The notes under the pieces: generated by a model
The model's input: the letters and a program-made list of their open reading frames with translations, nothing else
Told to the model about the DNA's origin: nothing
Database searches by the model: none
Position numbers and translations under genes: made by a program
Shown here: piece by piece, positions 23,231-31,513 of the stretch
Numbering within the stretch: the first letter of the stretch is position 1
How the letters are laid out: every line of letters begins with the position of its first letter
Assembly: GCA_947445855.1 (NCBI GenBank)
Contig: CANFEH010000007.1
Location: forward strand, 1-38,684
Source of the DNA: Zetaproteobacteria bacterium
GTDB taxonomy: Bacteria > Bdellovibrionota_B > Oligoflexia > Oligoflexales > Bog-1112
Length of the DNA: 38,684 bases
Direction: 5' to 3'

Positions 23231-23833
23231 TCAGTGTTTCCCATGTTTCACTAAACTACGATGATGCTTTGACTCATGCGTGAGAGATGTCACTTCAGGG
23301 TGTTTTTCTTCTTCGTCTTTGATTGACTGTATACCTCCATTCAGATTCGTTCGTGCTACTAAGTATTCTTTTGTGTAAACCCATTTTGTGCCATCAGCAG
23401 GAAGCATAATATACTCAGGTCCAAGTCGAATAGCATCAACAGGACAAGCCTCTTCACAAAAACCACAAAACACACATCGAAGAATATCGATCTCAAAACG
23501 AACAGGATATTTTTCAATGGTTTTACTTTTGTGTTCACCTGCTTCAATGTAGATGCAATCAGCAGGACAAGCTGTGGCACAAAGAAAACAAGCTGTGCAC
23601 CTTACGTTTCCATCATCTCTTTTTGTGAGAAAATGTTTGCCTTTAAATCTAGGGCCATAATCAGCAGGTTCTTCAGGCCATTCGATAGTCTCTGTTTTTT
23701 CTAATTTAAAAAGCTGTTTCACAAGAATCATCTTGGTCACAAAAAGACCTTTGAGAATTGTTGTGATGTATCCCCAGGCTGCCTGAAAAACGTTTGTATC
23801 TTGCGGTGGTAAAGGAACTTTAATCACACCCAT
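23231..23833 (-). CDS. nuoI: NADH-quinone oxidoreductase subunit I
   Basis: The 200-residue product has two ferredoxin-type 4Fe-4S motifs. C79, C82, C85, C89 lie in RCTACFLCATACPADCIYIE and C120, C123, C126, C130 in RCVFCGFCEEACPVDAIRLG; they hold clusters N6a and N6b. NuoI links the peripheral arm to the quinone site of complex I. The N-terminal amphipathic region (GYITTILKGLFVTKMILVKQ) and RFKGKHFLTKRDDGNVRC are as in the family. The C-terminal tail after about residue 165 is charged and His-rich (ESKHHRSLVKHGKH). It is the last gene of the nuo cluster here, 32 bases after nuoG. The usual nuoH between G and I is missing. Confidence 0.93.
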   Translation of the reverse strand: MGVIKVPLPPQDTNVFQAAWGYITTILKGLFVTKMILVKQLFKLEKTETIEWPEEPADYGPRFKGKHFLTKRDDGNVRCTACFLCATACPADCIYIEAGEHKSKTIEKYPVRFEIDILRCVFCGFCEEACPVDAIRLGPEYIMLPADGTKWVYTKEYLVARTNLNGGIQSIKDEEEKHPEVTSLTHESKHHRSLVKHGKH

Positions 23834-23865
23834 CTTGTGTTAACCCTCTCAAAACTTTTTAAAGC

Positions 23866-25383
23866 TCAAGCTCTTAAAGAAGCTTTTATATTAGAATCTA
23901 ACTCGTTCACAAGCTCACAAACATCAAAACCTTCATGAATAAAAGACGGGTAGGCTCCTTCTAGTTCTCTCTTCTCTCCCTTATAATTTGTGTAGTGTCC
24001 TGTCTTCTCAGGAAAACTTACAAGAGGAATAAGGCTGTTAAAACCTATATAGTCTCTAGCTTGATAAGAAGTCGTAAAAAGACAAACACAACTCTTTAGT
24101 TTTGATAACCGGGCTAGATCTTCTTCAAAGCTAGAAAAAGAAGAAGAAAGAAGAGGACTAAAAGCAAAAATCAAATCACTCGAACTTGTTAAGCACGCTT
24201 CAAATTCATTTTCCACTTCTTTTAAAATATGAAACTTTCTGAGAGCGTCAAGGAGTCCTCTTGTGTTTGGATTTCTATCCCCTCGTAAGAGGATACCATC
24301 AAAATCATTCAATTTTTCTTCTTTTGATCTCCACTGAAAAATACTGCGAACTCCCATTTTTTCTACAAAGAAAGAAAAAAGTCTCTCGTACTCTTCATTT
24401 GTGTACTGAGCACTTACAAGAAGAGATATTTTTTTTCCTCTAAAACGAGAGAGCAAACTGTTCAAGTGATTAATCATATCAGGTCGTTCACAAGTAGAGA
24501 ATTCATCTTGATCTTGAAGGTAAGAATTTTCTAATCTTTCTTTTTTATCGAGACCACTTAGAATCTCTCTTCCTTTGTCACACATCCAGTGACCATTAAC
24601 TTTTTTATCATAACGAGGCTTCACTCGAAAATAAGTTTCCATCTCAGGTTTTGCGTGAATAGAAACAGCACAACCAGTGGAGCAACCAGGACAAATAGAA
24701 GATTTTTCTTTTAGAAACCAAACTCTTTGTTTAAAACGAAACTCTTTTGAAGTAAAAGCTCCAACTGGGCAAATATCCACAAGATTTTCTTGGTAATTAT
24801 GCGTGATTTTTTCATCCCCATAAGTCCCAATAATAGCACGATCACCACGATCAAAAATCCCAAGCCCACCAGTTTTTGTCACTTCGTTTTCAAAACGCAC
24901 ACAACGAGAACACAAAATACAACGCTCTGTATCGAGAACAAGCTTATCACCAACATCGAGAGCTTTTGGTTTCAAAACTTTTTCTTCTGTCATCTGACTA
25001 TTATACTTCCCAACAGACATATAATATTTTTGAAGACCGCACTCACCTGCTTGATCACAAATAGGACAATCAAGAGGATGGTTTGCTAAATGAAATTCAA
25101 GAGCCCACTTGTGAGAATCTTTTACCTCGTCACTTACAGTATCCACTTCCATACCAGGAGTCGCTTCGAGGTTACAAGAAATTTCAAGCTTTGGACGACC
25201 TTTTACTTTTACCATGCAAAAACGACAAACCCCAGCCACACTAAGTCCTGGGTGCCAACAAAAGTGAGGAATAGCTACTTTCTCTCTTTTGGCAGCTGCC
25301 ATGACCGTGGTCCCTTTAGGGACTGTCACATCTATACCATTTAGTTTAAACGTCACTTCTTCTTTAGTTTCCACAGTCCCCAC
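23866..25383 (-). CDS. nuoG: NADH-quinone oxidoreductase subunit G, short form
   Basis: The 505-residue product has all N-terminal cluster ligands of NuoG: 2Fe-2S N1b (C42, C53, C56, C70), His-ligated 4Fe-4S (H102, C106, C109, C115), 4Fe-4S N4 (C155, C158, C161, C205) and the optional N7 cluster (C231, C234, C238, C268; CPGCSTGC). After about residue 285 only some 220 residues remain, where typical NuoG has a molybdopterin-oxidoreductase-like domain of 400 or more. What remains (KISLLVSAQYTNEEYERLFS, FDGILLRGDRNPNTRG) looks like a reduced version of it. The electron path from NuoE/F to NuoI is therefore kept. The start is GTG 25383, five bases after nuoF, with AGGG upstream. Confidence 0.92.
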   Translation of the reverse strand: MGTVETKEEVTFKLNGIDVTVPKGTTVMAAAKREKVAIPHFCWHPGLSVAGVCRFCMVKVKGRPKLEISCNLEATPGMEVDTVSDEVKDSHKWALEFHLANHPLDCPICDQAGECGLQKYYMSVGKYNSQMTEEKVLKPKALDVGDKLVLDTERCILCSRCVRFENEVTKTGGLGIFDRGDRAIIGTYGDEKITHNYQENLVDICPVGAFTSKEFRFKQRVWFLKEKSSICPGCSTGCAVSIHAKPEMETYFRVKPRYDKKVNGHWMCDKGREILSGLDKKERLENSYLQDQDEFSTCERPDMINHLNSLLSRFRGKKISLLVSAQYTNEEYERLFSFFVEKMGVRSIFQWRSKEEKLNDFDGILLRGDRNPNTRGLLDALRKFHILKEVENEFEACLTSSSDLIFAFSPLLSSSFSSFEEDLARLSKLKSCVCLFTTSYQARDYIGFNSLIPLVSFPEKTGHYTNYKGEKRELEGAYPSFIHEGFDVCELVNELDSNIKASLRA

Positions 25384-25388
25384 TTGAT

Positions 25389-26639
25389 CTACCCTCTTCT
25401 GAGATAATTAAGAAGCTCACTCTTAAATTTTGTAATAATAGCTTTTGTTGGCATAGCAGCAGCATCAGAGAGAGCGCAGATGGTACGTCCTTCCATGTGA
25501 CTAGCCACTTCATACATTTTGTCATAGCAATCTTCTTTTGCTTTAGCCTGCATCACAGTTTTCATAATATTAGCAAGCCAACCAGTACCTTCTCTACAAG
25601 GAGTGCACTGTCCACAACTTTCATGATGATAAAAATCAAGAGTCACTTTGAGAAGCTCTACCATGCACTGAGTTTTTGGAATAACAATAATAGCACCTGA
25701 GCCGAGCATACTCTTAAAGCTTGCCATAGACTCGTAGTCAAGAGTCACTTTTTCTACTTCTTCAGGCAAAAGAACAGGAGCAGATAAACCTCCAGGAATC
25801 ACACCTTTTAGCTCAACCCCGTCTCTTAGGCCACCTGCTTCTTTTTCTATAAAGTCTTTTAGCGGATACCCTAGTGGAACTTCATAAACTCCAGGTTTTT
25901 TCACAGGACCTGAAATACAAAACAACTTAGTGCCTGCACTTTTTTCTGTTCCAATAGCTTTATAAGCACTAGCACCATGATTTACAATCCAAGGAACCAC
26001 AGCAAGAGTTTCTGTGTTATTCACAATCGTTGGTTTACCAAGATAGCCAGCAACAGCAGGAAAAGGAGGCTTCACCTTAGGTTGCCCTTTTTTCCCCTCT
26101 AAAGAAGAGATAAGTCCTGTCTCTTCTCCACAAATATAAGCCCCTGCACCTATATAGTGATCGAGATCAAAATCAAAACCAGAGCCTAAAATATTTTTTC
26201 CAAGATAACCTGCTTTATAAGCTTCATCGATAGCTTCATTCATCCACTTGATTTCTTCATAAAACTCACACCGTGTATAGATATAAGCTTTATGAGCACC
26301 AATCGCAAAAGCAGATATAATCATCCCTTCGATGAGCATATGAGGGCTTAACTCTAAAATATAACGATCTTTAAATGTTCCAGGCTCTCCCTCGTCGTTA
26401 TTACAAAGAAGGTAACGTTCTTTTATATGAGCTGGGATAAAACTCCATTTTAAACCTGTCGGGAAACCTGCTCCACCACGACCTCTTAAACCTGACTCTT
26501 TTACAAGTGCAACAATTTCTTCAGGTTTTTTTTGAAAAGCTTTAGCGAGAGCTTGGTAACCGCCATGTTTTAAATAAGTCTTAAGTGATCTACTGTCTTT
26601 TATGCCTTCAAATTCCGTTAAGATTTTATGTTCTGCCAT
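25389..26639 (-). CDS. nuoF: NADH-quinone oxidoreductase subunit F
   Basis: The 416-residue product is a full-length NuoF. It has the NADH/FMN-binding [10 protein letters not shown] at 53-62, the FMN segment [20 protein letters not shown] near 166-185, and the 4Fe-4S N3 ligands C342, C345, C348 ([12 protein letters not shown]) with C388 ([13 protein letters not shown]). This subunit takes a hydride from NADH and passes electrons to the Fe-S chain. It lies 18 bases after nuoE and five before nuoG, the standard E-F-G order. Nothing unusual was seen. Confidence 0.95.
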   Translation of the reverse strand: MAEHKILTEFEGIKDSRSLKTYLKHGGYQALAKAFQKKPEEIVALVKESGLRGRGGAGFPTGLKWSFIPAHIKERYLLCNNDEGEPGTFKDRYILELSPHMLIEGMIISAFAIGAHKAYIYTRCEFYEEIKWMNEAIDEAYKAGYLGKNILGSGFDFDLDHYIGAGAYICGEETGLISSLEGKKGQPKVKPPFPAVAGYLGKPTIVNNTETLAVVPWIVNHGASAYKAIGTEKSAGTKLFCISGPVKKPGVYEVPLGYPLKDFIEKEAGGLRDGVELKGVIPGGLSAPVLLPEEVEKVTLDYESMASFKSMLGSGAIIVIPKTQCMVELLKVTLDFYHHESCGQCTPCREGTGWLANIMKTVMQAKAKEDCYDKMYEVASHMEGRTICALSDAAAMPTKAIITKFKSELLNYLRRG

Positions 26640-26657
26640 CTTCTAAACACTTTCTCT

Positions 26658-27128
26658 CTAGTGATCGTATTTTTTAAGAATTGCTTCCACATTATCACAA
26701 GACACATTCAAGTACCTGTCTTCGTTTACAAACATAGCAGGGGCTCCACCACACACACCTAAACATGGAACTCCTTCCAAACTAAAAGGAAGTTCTTTTT
26801 CTTTTTTCTTGTAAGATGACATAAAATCTTCGATTTTTGCCATGACTTTTTGAGTTCCTTCAATATGACAAGAAACACTGTCACAAAAAAGAATCCGAAA
26901 TTTTTTTGGTTTTTCTGTTAAATAGGCACTGTAGAACGTAACCACTTCTCTTACATGAACCCTGTTTAAACCAAAATCTTTTTCAAGAGTTAGAATGTGC
27001 TCATCATCAATATAAGTGAATTCTTTTTGAATCTCGTGAAGAACAGGTAAAATAGCAGATCGTTTTGTTTCATAACGCTCAAGATAAGAGCGAATTTTTT
27101 CTTTAAGAGCCTCTGAAAAAATCATCAT
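26658..27128 (-). CDS. nuoE: NADH-quinone oxidoreductase subunit E
   Basis: The start is taken at ATG 27128, with GAGAA upstream; ATG 27125 or GTG 27143 cannot be excluded. The 156-residue product has the N-terminal helical bundle (RSAILPVLHEIQKEFTYI) and the thioredoxin-like 2Fe-2S domain with C82, C87 (FCDSVSCHIEG) and C122, C126 (CLGVCGGAPAMFVNE), the N1a ligands. NuoE forms the NADH-oxidising module with NuoF. It is 56 bases downstream of nuoCD, the widest gap in this cluster. Confidence 0.92.
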   Translation of the reverse strand: MMIFSEALKEKIRSYLERYETKRSAILPVLHEIQKEFTYIDDEHILTLEKDFGLNRVHVREVVTFYSAYLTEKPKKFRILFCDSVSCHIEGTQKVMAKIEDFMSSYKKKEKELPFSLEGVPCLGVCGGAPAMFVNEDRYLNVSCDNVEAILKKYDH

Positions 27129-27184
27129 AAAAACAATTCTCACAAAATAAGTATAAACAAAACACGAAGATTTTTTTAAAAAAA

Positions 27185-28891
27185 TTAACGATCAAGCTCA
27201 CCAGCAATAATGTTGATCGTTCCAAGGGTTGCGATAGCGTCTGCTAGCATATGCCCTTCTAGAAGCTTTGTAAAAGCTTGGAAAATTGCAAAACATGGAG
27301 GACGGCACTTCACTCTATAAGGTTTATTTGTACCATCACTCACTACGTAAAATCCAAGCTCTCCGTTAGCCCCTTCTTGCGGCAAATAAATTTCACCTTT
27401 TGGAGGAGCAACATTATGAATCACCATCATAAATTGATTCATAAGCCCTTCGATGTTTCCATACACATTTTCTTTCTTAGGATAAGAAACTGTTGGATCA
27501 TCCACACAAATAAGCCCAGAAGGAAGGTTATCTAAACCTTGTTTAATAATACGAACAGATTGTATGATCTCTTCCATACGCACCATATAGCGATCATAAC
27601 AATCTCCTTTATGACCAACTGGGATATCAAAATCAAAATTTTCGTAACCACCGTAAGGTTCATCGACTCTTAAATCATAAGCCGCACCTGTAGCTCTTAA
27701 GCAAGGGCCAGAAAATCCCCAGTTGATTGCATCTTCCTGACTAATCGGTGTAATCCCAACCATACGGTTTACAAAAATTCGATTTTTTGTCACGAGTGAA
27801 TCAATTTCAGCACGAGCGTCGAGAATAATTTTGCATGTCTCTCTTGCTTGTTCTATCCAACCTTCTGGCAAATCAAAACCAAGACCACCAATACGAGCAA
27901 TGGACACAGTCAAGCGAGCTCCACAAAGTTTTTCGAAAAGCTTATAAACTGCTTCTCTTGCTTTCATCCCAAGCCAAAAGTTTGTAAGAGCTCCTAGGTC
28001 TAAAATTTGTGTGATAATACAAACAAAATGATCAATCACTCTTGAAAACTCGTCGAGGATAACCCTAATCACTTGAGCTCTGTCTGGTACTTTAATCGCC
28101 ATCATTTTTTCAATGGTACGACACCACACATTATTATTAAGAGGAGCTGAGCAGTAATTCAGGCGATCTGTATAGGGGATCAGTTGAGTGTAGTTATGGG
28201 TTTCTGCCATTTTTTCAAAACAGCGGTGGAGATAACCAATTTCCACGTCGAATTTCTCAATAGTCTCACCCGAGAGCACAGCCATGAAACGTAGTGTCCC
28301 ATGAGTAGCAGGGTGAGCTGGACCGATATTGATCCAAATTTTATCATCAAGATAGTCTTTTGAATCGCCAAGAAGCCTTTCTTTGTCTTTAGCAAAAGTA
28401 TGCTCGATAGGAACATTAAGACTTTGTCTTTTATCGCTCGGGTAATCTTTTCTAAGAGGATGCCCTACGAAGTCTTCGTGACAAAGAATACGCCTTAAGT
28501 TTGGATGTCCTTCAAAATGAACACCAAAAAGATCATAAACTTCCCTTTCAAACCAGTTAGCACCTTTATAAACAGATGTGACAGAAGAGAGAGTTTCTGT
28601 TTCAGCCACTTGGACTTTTAATCTTAGACGAGCTTGCTTTTTTGGATCAGCAAAGTGATACACAACATCAAAGCGCTTTGCTCTTTCCGGGTAGTCAACC
28701 CCACAAACATCCACAAGAAAAGGATAAGTATGGAGAAGCTCTGTCACCACAGAAAGAACAAGCTCTTTGTCATAAAGAACAAGACTATCCTCGTTAGACA
28801 AATGCTCATTTAATTTGAGTTCTAGAGAACTCCCTCCAAAGCGATTTTTTAAATTTGCGAACACTTCAGTACTGAGTTGCTTACTGGCCAT
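27185..28891 (-). CDS. nuoCD: NADH-quinone oxidoreductase fused subunits C and D
   Basis: The 568-residue product joins NuoC and NuoD. Residues about 1-165 are NuoC-like (ANWFEREVYDLFGVHFEGHP, LRRILCHEDFVGHPLRKDYP). Residues about 187-568 are NuoD-like (INIGPAHPATHGTLRFMAVL, IGYLHRCFEKMAE, YTDRLNYCSAPLNNNVW) and end with ATLGTINIIAGELDR. NuoD forms much of the quinone pocket; the His and Tyr that contact quinone lie in the HPATHG and YTDRLNY regions. Such fusions are known in several proteobacterial lineages. GGTGG lies before ATG 28891, and a TATATT-like -10 is on the minus strand at 28940-28935. nuoA and nuoB are not upstream; the next gene is divergent aspS. Confidence 0.95.
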   Translation of the reverse strand: MASKQLSTEVFANLKNRFGGSSLELKLNEHLSNEDSLVLYDKELVLSVVTELLHTYPFLVDVCGVDYPERAKRFDVVYHFADPKKQARLRLKVQVAETETLSSVTSVYKGANWFEREVYDLFGVHFEGHPNLRRILCHEDFVGHPLRKDYPSDKRQSLNVPIEHTFAKDKERLLGDSKDYLDDKIWINIGPAHPATHGTLRFMAVLSGETIEKFDVEIGYLHRCFEKMAETHNYTQLIPYTDRLNYCSAPLNNNVWCRTIEKMMAIKVPDRAQVIRVILDEFSRVIDHFVCIITQILDLGALTNFWLGMKAREAVYKLFEKLCGARLTVSIARIGGLGFDLPEGWIEQARETCKIILDARAEIDSLVTKNRIFVNRMVGITPISQEDAINWGFSGPCLRATGAAYDLRVDEPYGGYENFDFDIPVGHKGDCYDRYMVRMEEIIQSVRIIKQGLDNLPSGLICVDDPTVSYPKKENVYGNIEGLMNQFMMVIHNVAPPKGEIYLPQEGANGELGFYVVSDGTNKPYRVKCRPPCFAIFQAFTKLLEGHMLADAIATLGTINIIAGELDR

Positions 28892-29034
28892 TTGAATCCA
28901 CCAATCCCACTTAATGACAACTTTTACACCAAGTAATATAGAGGAAAAATCTTGAAATAAAACCTAAAAAACTCAAAGAATTGGCTACGTTTCCTCAGAA
29001 ATCCTTTGCTGGCTTTCTTTCTAGGAAAAAAACC

Positions 29035-29062
29035 TTGAAAAACTCTTTCTCGCCTGTAGAAT
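29035..29062 (+). promoter_or_regulatory. Sigma-70-type promoter of aspS
   Basis: TTGAAA at 29035-29040, 16-base spacer, TAGAAT at 29057-29062. Transcription should start near 29069, giving a leader of about 76 bases before the ATG at 29145. This supports that ATG over the longer frame from 29073. Confidence 0.65.
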
Positions 29063-29144
29063 TATCCGATTATTGCATTTGCTTATTAAACTTAAAGAAG
29101 AAAAAGTGAGAATCCCTTTGATTCCTCATTTGAAAAGGAACTTC

Positions 29145-30950
29145 ATGCTGACACAGATTTCTAAAGACTGGGAAAGAACTCACAACTGCGGTGAACTCAA
29201 TGAAAATCACGCTGGTAAAAATGTGACTTTACTTGGTTGGGTAGCAAAACATCGCGACCATGGGCAGTTAATTTTTATAGACTTAAGAGATCAGTTTGGC
29301 CTAACCCAAATCGTCATTGATCCTACAAAAACACCGGAAATCCATAAAAAAGTAGCTGCTCTACGCAGCGAGTCTGCTATTGGAGTTTGCGGCTCTGTAA
29401 GAAAACGTCCTGGAGACATGGCAAACAAAGATAAAAAAACAGGAGCTATCGAAGTTCTTGTGGATAATTTTATTCTTTTTAACTCAGCAGCTGTTCTTCC
29501 TTTTCCTATTAATGAAACAACTGAAGCCTCCGAAGCTTTAAGACTTGAGTACCGCTACCTCGACTTAAGACGAGACTCTATAAAACAAAAACTTTTAGCG
29601 AGAAGTCGCATCACAAGTTTTGTCAGACAAGAACTTGAAGCACTCGGATTTTATGATCTTGAAACCCCTTTTCTTTACAAATCAACCCCTGAGGGAGCTC
29701 GTGAGTTTTTAGTTCCTTCACGTGTCAACCCCAATAAATTCTACGCTCTTCCTCAAAGTCCTCAACTCTTTAAACAACTTTTTATGATCAGTGGCTTTGA
29801 CCGTTACTACCAGATCGTAAGATGTTTCCGTGACGAAGACCTAAGAGCAGACAGACAGCCTGAGTTCACACAAATAGACTGTGAAATGTCTTTTATTAAT
29901 CAAGAAATTATCCTAAACACTTTTGAAACCATGATAAGAAATGTCACAAATCGTTTTCTAGAAAAAGAAATTATTGGAAAGTTCCCAAGAATGACCTTCA
30001 CAGATGCAATGGAAATTTATGGTTGCGATAAACCAGACACACGTTTTGAATTAAAGCTAAAAGACCTGAGTGAACTTTCAAGAAAAAGTGACTTCAAAGT
30101 TTTTCAAGAGGCTCTTGGTCAAGGTGGAATTGTCAACGCTATTATCGTCAAAAATAAATCAGAAAATTTTTCAAGAAAAAAAATTGATGATCTCACTTTG
30201 CTCGTAAAAGACCATCATTTGAAAGGTCTTGCGTGGATTAAAATAGAAAAAGAAGAGAGCTCTCTTGTGTGGAATTCTCCTATTTCTAAATTTTTTAATG
30301 ATGCGTTGAAAAAAGAAATAAATAGAGAACTTGCGCTAGAAGAAAACGATATTATTTTCTTAGCCTCTGGCCCTTATGAAAAAGTAAAAGCAGGCTTATC
30401 TGCTATTCGTAATAAGATCGGAAAAGATCTCGATCTTTATGACAAGAACCAATTTAATTTTCTTTGGGTCACTGATTTTCCTCTATTTGAAAAAGACGAA
30501 GAAACTGGAAGACTCTTAGCAAGACACCACCCATTTTGCATGCCACGAAATGAAGACTTATCTCTCCTAGACTCAGCTCCAGAGAAAGTCCGCGCTGATG
30601 CTTATGATCTTGTTTGCAACGGTTTTGAAATCGGTGGAGGATCAATCAGAAACCACAGCCCAGAGTTTCAAGAGAAAATTTTTGGACTGATTGGCCTAGA
30701 TAAAAAGCAAGCTCATGATAAGTTTGGCTTCCTATTAGAAGCCCTTAAATTTGGAGCACCTCCTCATGGTGGAATAGCTTTTGGTCTTGATCGTTTCGTA
30801 ATGATCTTAACAGGATCTGAAGCTATTCGTGATGTGATTGCTTTCCCAAAAACTCAAAAAGCCACTTGCCTTCTCACAGGAGCTCCTAGTTTTGTAAAAG
30901 ATGAAACACTCGAAGAGCTTTGTATCAAAAAAATAGAAAAAGAATCTTAA
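29145..30950 (+). CDS. aspS: Aspartyl-tRNA synthetase
   Basis: ATG 29145 has AAGGAA five bases upstream; the longer frame from TTG 29073 begins almost at the predicted transcription start. The 601-residue product is a bacterial-type AspRS. It has an anticodon-binding OB domain ([20 protein letters not shown]), a class II core with [20 protein letters not shown], and motif 2 [24 protein letters not shown] insertion domain of about 120 residues lies in the middle. Motif 3 is [14 protein letters not shown] near the end. It charges tRNA-Asp; whether it also charges tRNA-Asn depends on the organism's other synthetases. It is followed by a clear terminator. Confidence 0.96.
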   Translation: MLTQISKDWERTHNCGELNENHAGKNVTLLGWVAKHRDHGQLIFIDLRDQFGLTQIVIDPTKTPEIHKKVAALRSESAIGVCGSVRKRPGDMANKDKKTGAIEVLVDNFILFNSAAVLPFPINETTEASEALRLEYRYLDLRRDSIKQKLLARSRITSFVRQELEALGFYDLETPFLYKSTPEGAREFLVPSRVNPNKFYALPQSPQLFKQLFMISGFDRYYQIVRCFRDEDLRADRQPEFTQIDCEMSFINQEIILNTFETMIRNVTNRFLEKEIIGKFPRMTFTDAMEIYGCDKPDTRFELKLKDLSELSRKSDFKVFQEALGQGGIVNAIIVKNKSENFSRKKIDDLTLLVKDHHLKGLAWIKIEKEESSLVWNSPISKFFNDALKKEINRELALEENDIIFLASGPYEKVKAGLSAIRNKIGKDLDLYDKNQFNFLWVTDFPLFEKDEETGRLLARHHPFCMPRNEDLSLLDSAPEKVRADAYDLVCNGFEIGGGSIRNHSPEFQEKIFGLIGLDKKQAHDKFGFLLEALKFGAPPHGGIAFGLDRFVMILTGSEAIRDVIAFPKTQKATCLLTGAPSFVKDETLEELCIKKIEKES

Positions 30951-30982
30951 CCGTTTGGAATCAGTCTTTTTTTATCACAAAG

Positions 30983-31009
30983 ACCTCTCACAAGTTTGAG
31001 AGGTTTTTT
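30983..31009 (+). terminator. Intrinsic terminator after aspS
   Basis: ACCTCTCA, loop CAAGTT, TGAGAGGT, then a run of T: an 8-base perfect stem about 30 bases past the aspS stop. Confidence 0.85.
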
Positions 31010-31022
31010 GATTTCTCTAGTC

Positions 31023-31043
31023 TAGAATTAAAATAAAATTCTA
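31023..31043. promoter_or_regulatory. Inverted repeat upstream of the SET-domain gene
   Basis: TAGAATT, 7-base spacer, AATTCTA: perfect 7-base arms about 45 bases before the GTG start. It could be an operator; the AT-rich context makes chance likely too. Confidence 0.25.
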
Positions 31044-31087
31044 AAAATCCGAAAACGTTATCACACACTTATTTAAAGGGGCATAAA

Positions 31088-31513
31088 GTGGCAAAACGTT
31101 ATATGAAGAAAAAAACATTCAATGATCTTTTAGAAGACTTTCTTGTTATTAAACCTTCTCTCATAAAAGGCGCAGGTCGAGGGGCTTTTGCAAAAAAGAA
31201 AATTAAAAAAGGAACCCGCCTTGGAGAGTACACTGGAAAAATTTTAAGTTTAGAAGAATATTCTAAGACTCGAAATAAAACTTATATCTTCGAAGTCAGC
31301 AAAAAATTTCAGGGAAAATATTATCTTTTTTATATTGATGCTCGCTCTGGTGATGAACTCAAGTTCATCAATGGTGCTCATAGTAAAGAACAAAAAAAAT
31401 ATATTAATGTTGAAACTTATCAGTACGCTGAAAGAATTTTTTATAGAACAACAAAAAGCATAAAAGAAGGTGAAGAACTCCTCGTAGACTATGGAGACAA
31501 CTACTGGGAATGA
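31088..31513 (+). CDS. Small SET-domain protein (putative lysine methyltransferase)
   Basis: GTG 31088 follows AAGGGG. The 141-residue product is little more than a SET domain: LIKGAGRGAFAKKKIKKGTR at 25-44 with GEYTGKIL (46-53) as the first SAM-binding block, LKFINGAHSKEQKKYINVET near 91-110 in the place of the usual RFINHSC-PN segment, and IKEGEELLVDYGDNYW at 125-140 as the closing block with the Tyr of the active site. There is no signal peptide, pre-SET or post-SET cysteine cluster. SET enzymes methylate lysines of histones, ribosomal proteins or other targets; in bacteria many are host-directed, some act on endogenous proteins. The target here is unknown. The 3' end overlaps the opposing lipoprotein gene by 13 bases. 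Confidence 0.85.
   Translation: MAKRYMKKKTFNDLLEDFLVIKPSLIKGAGRGAFAKKKIKKGTRLGEYTGKILSLEEYSKTRNKTYIFEVSKKFQGKYYLFYIDARSGDELKFINGAHSKEQKKYINVETYQYAERIFYRTTKSIKEGEELLVDYGDNYWE

Noticed and set aside
24790-25344. Several plus-strand frames inside nuoG
   Set aside because: They are antisense to conserved Fe-S cluster coding sequence, with Thr/His/Asn-rich random-looking composition.
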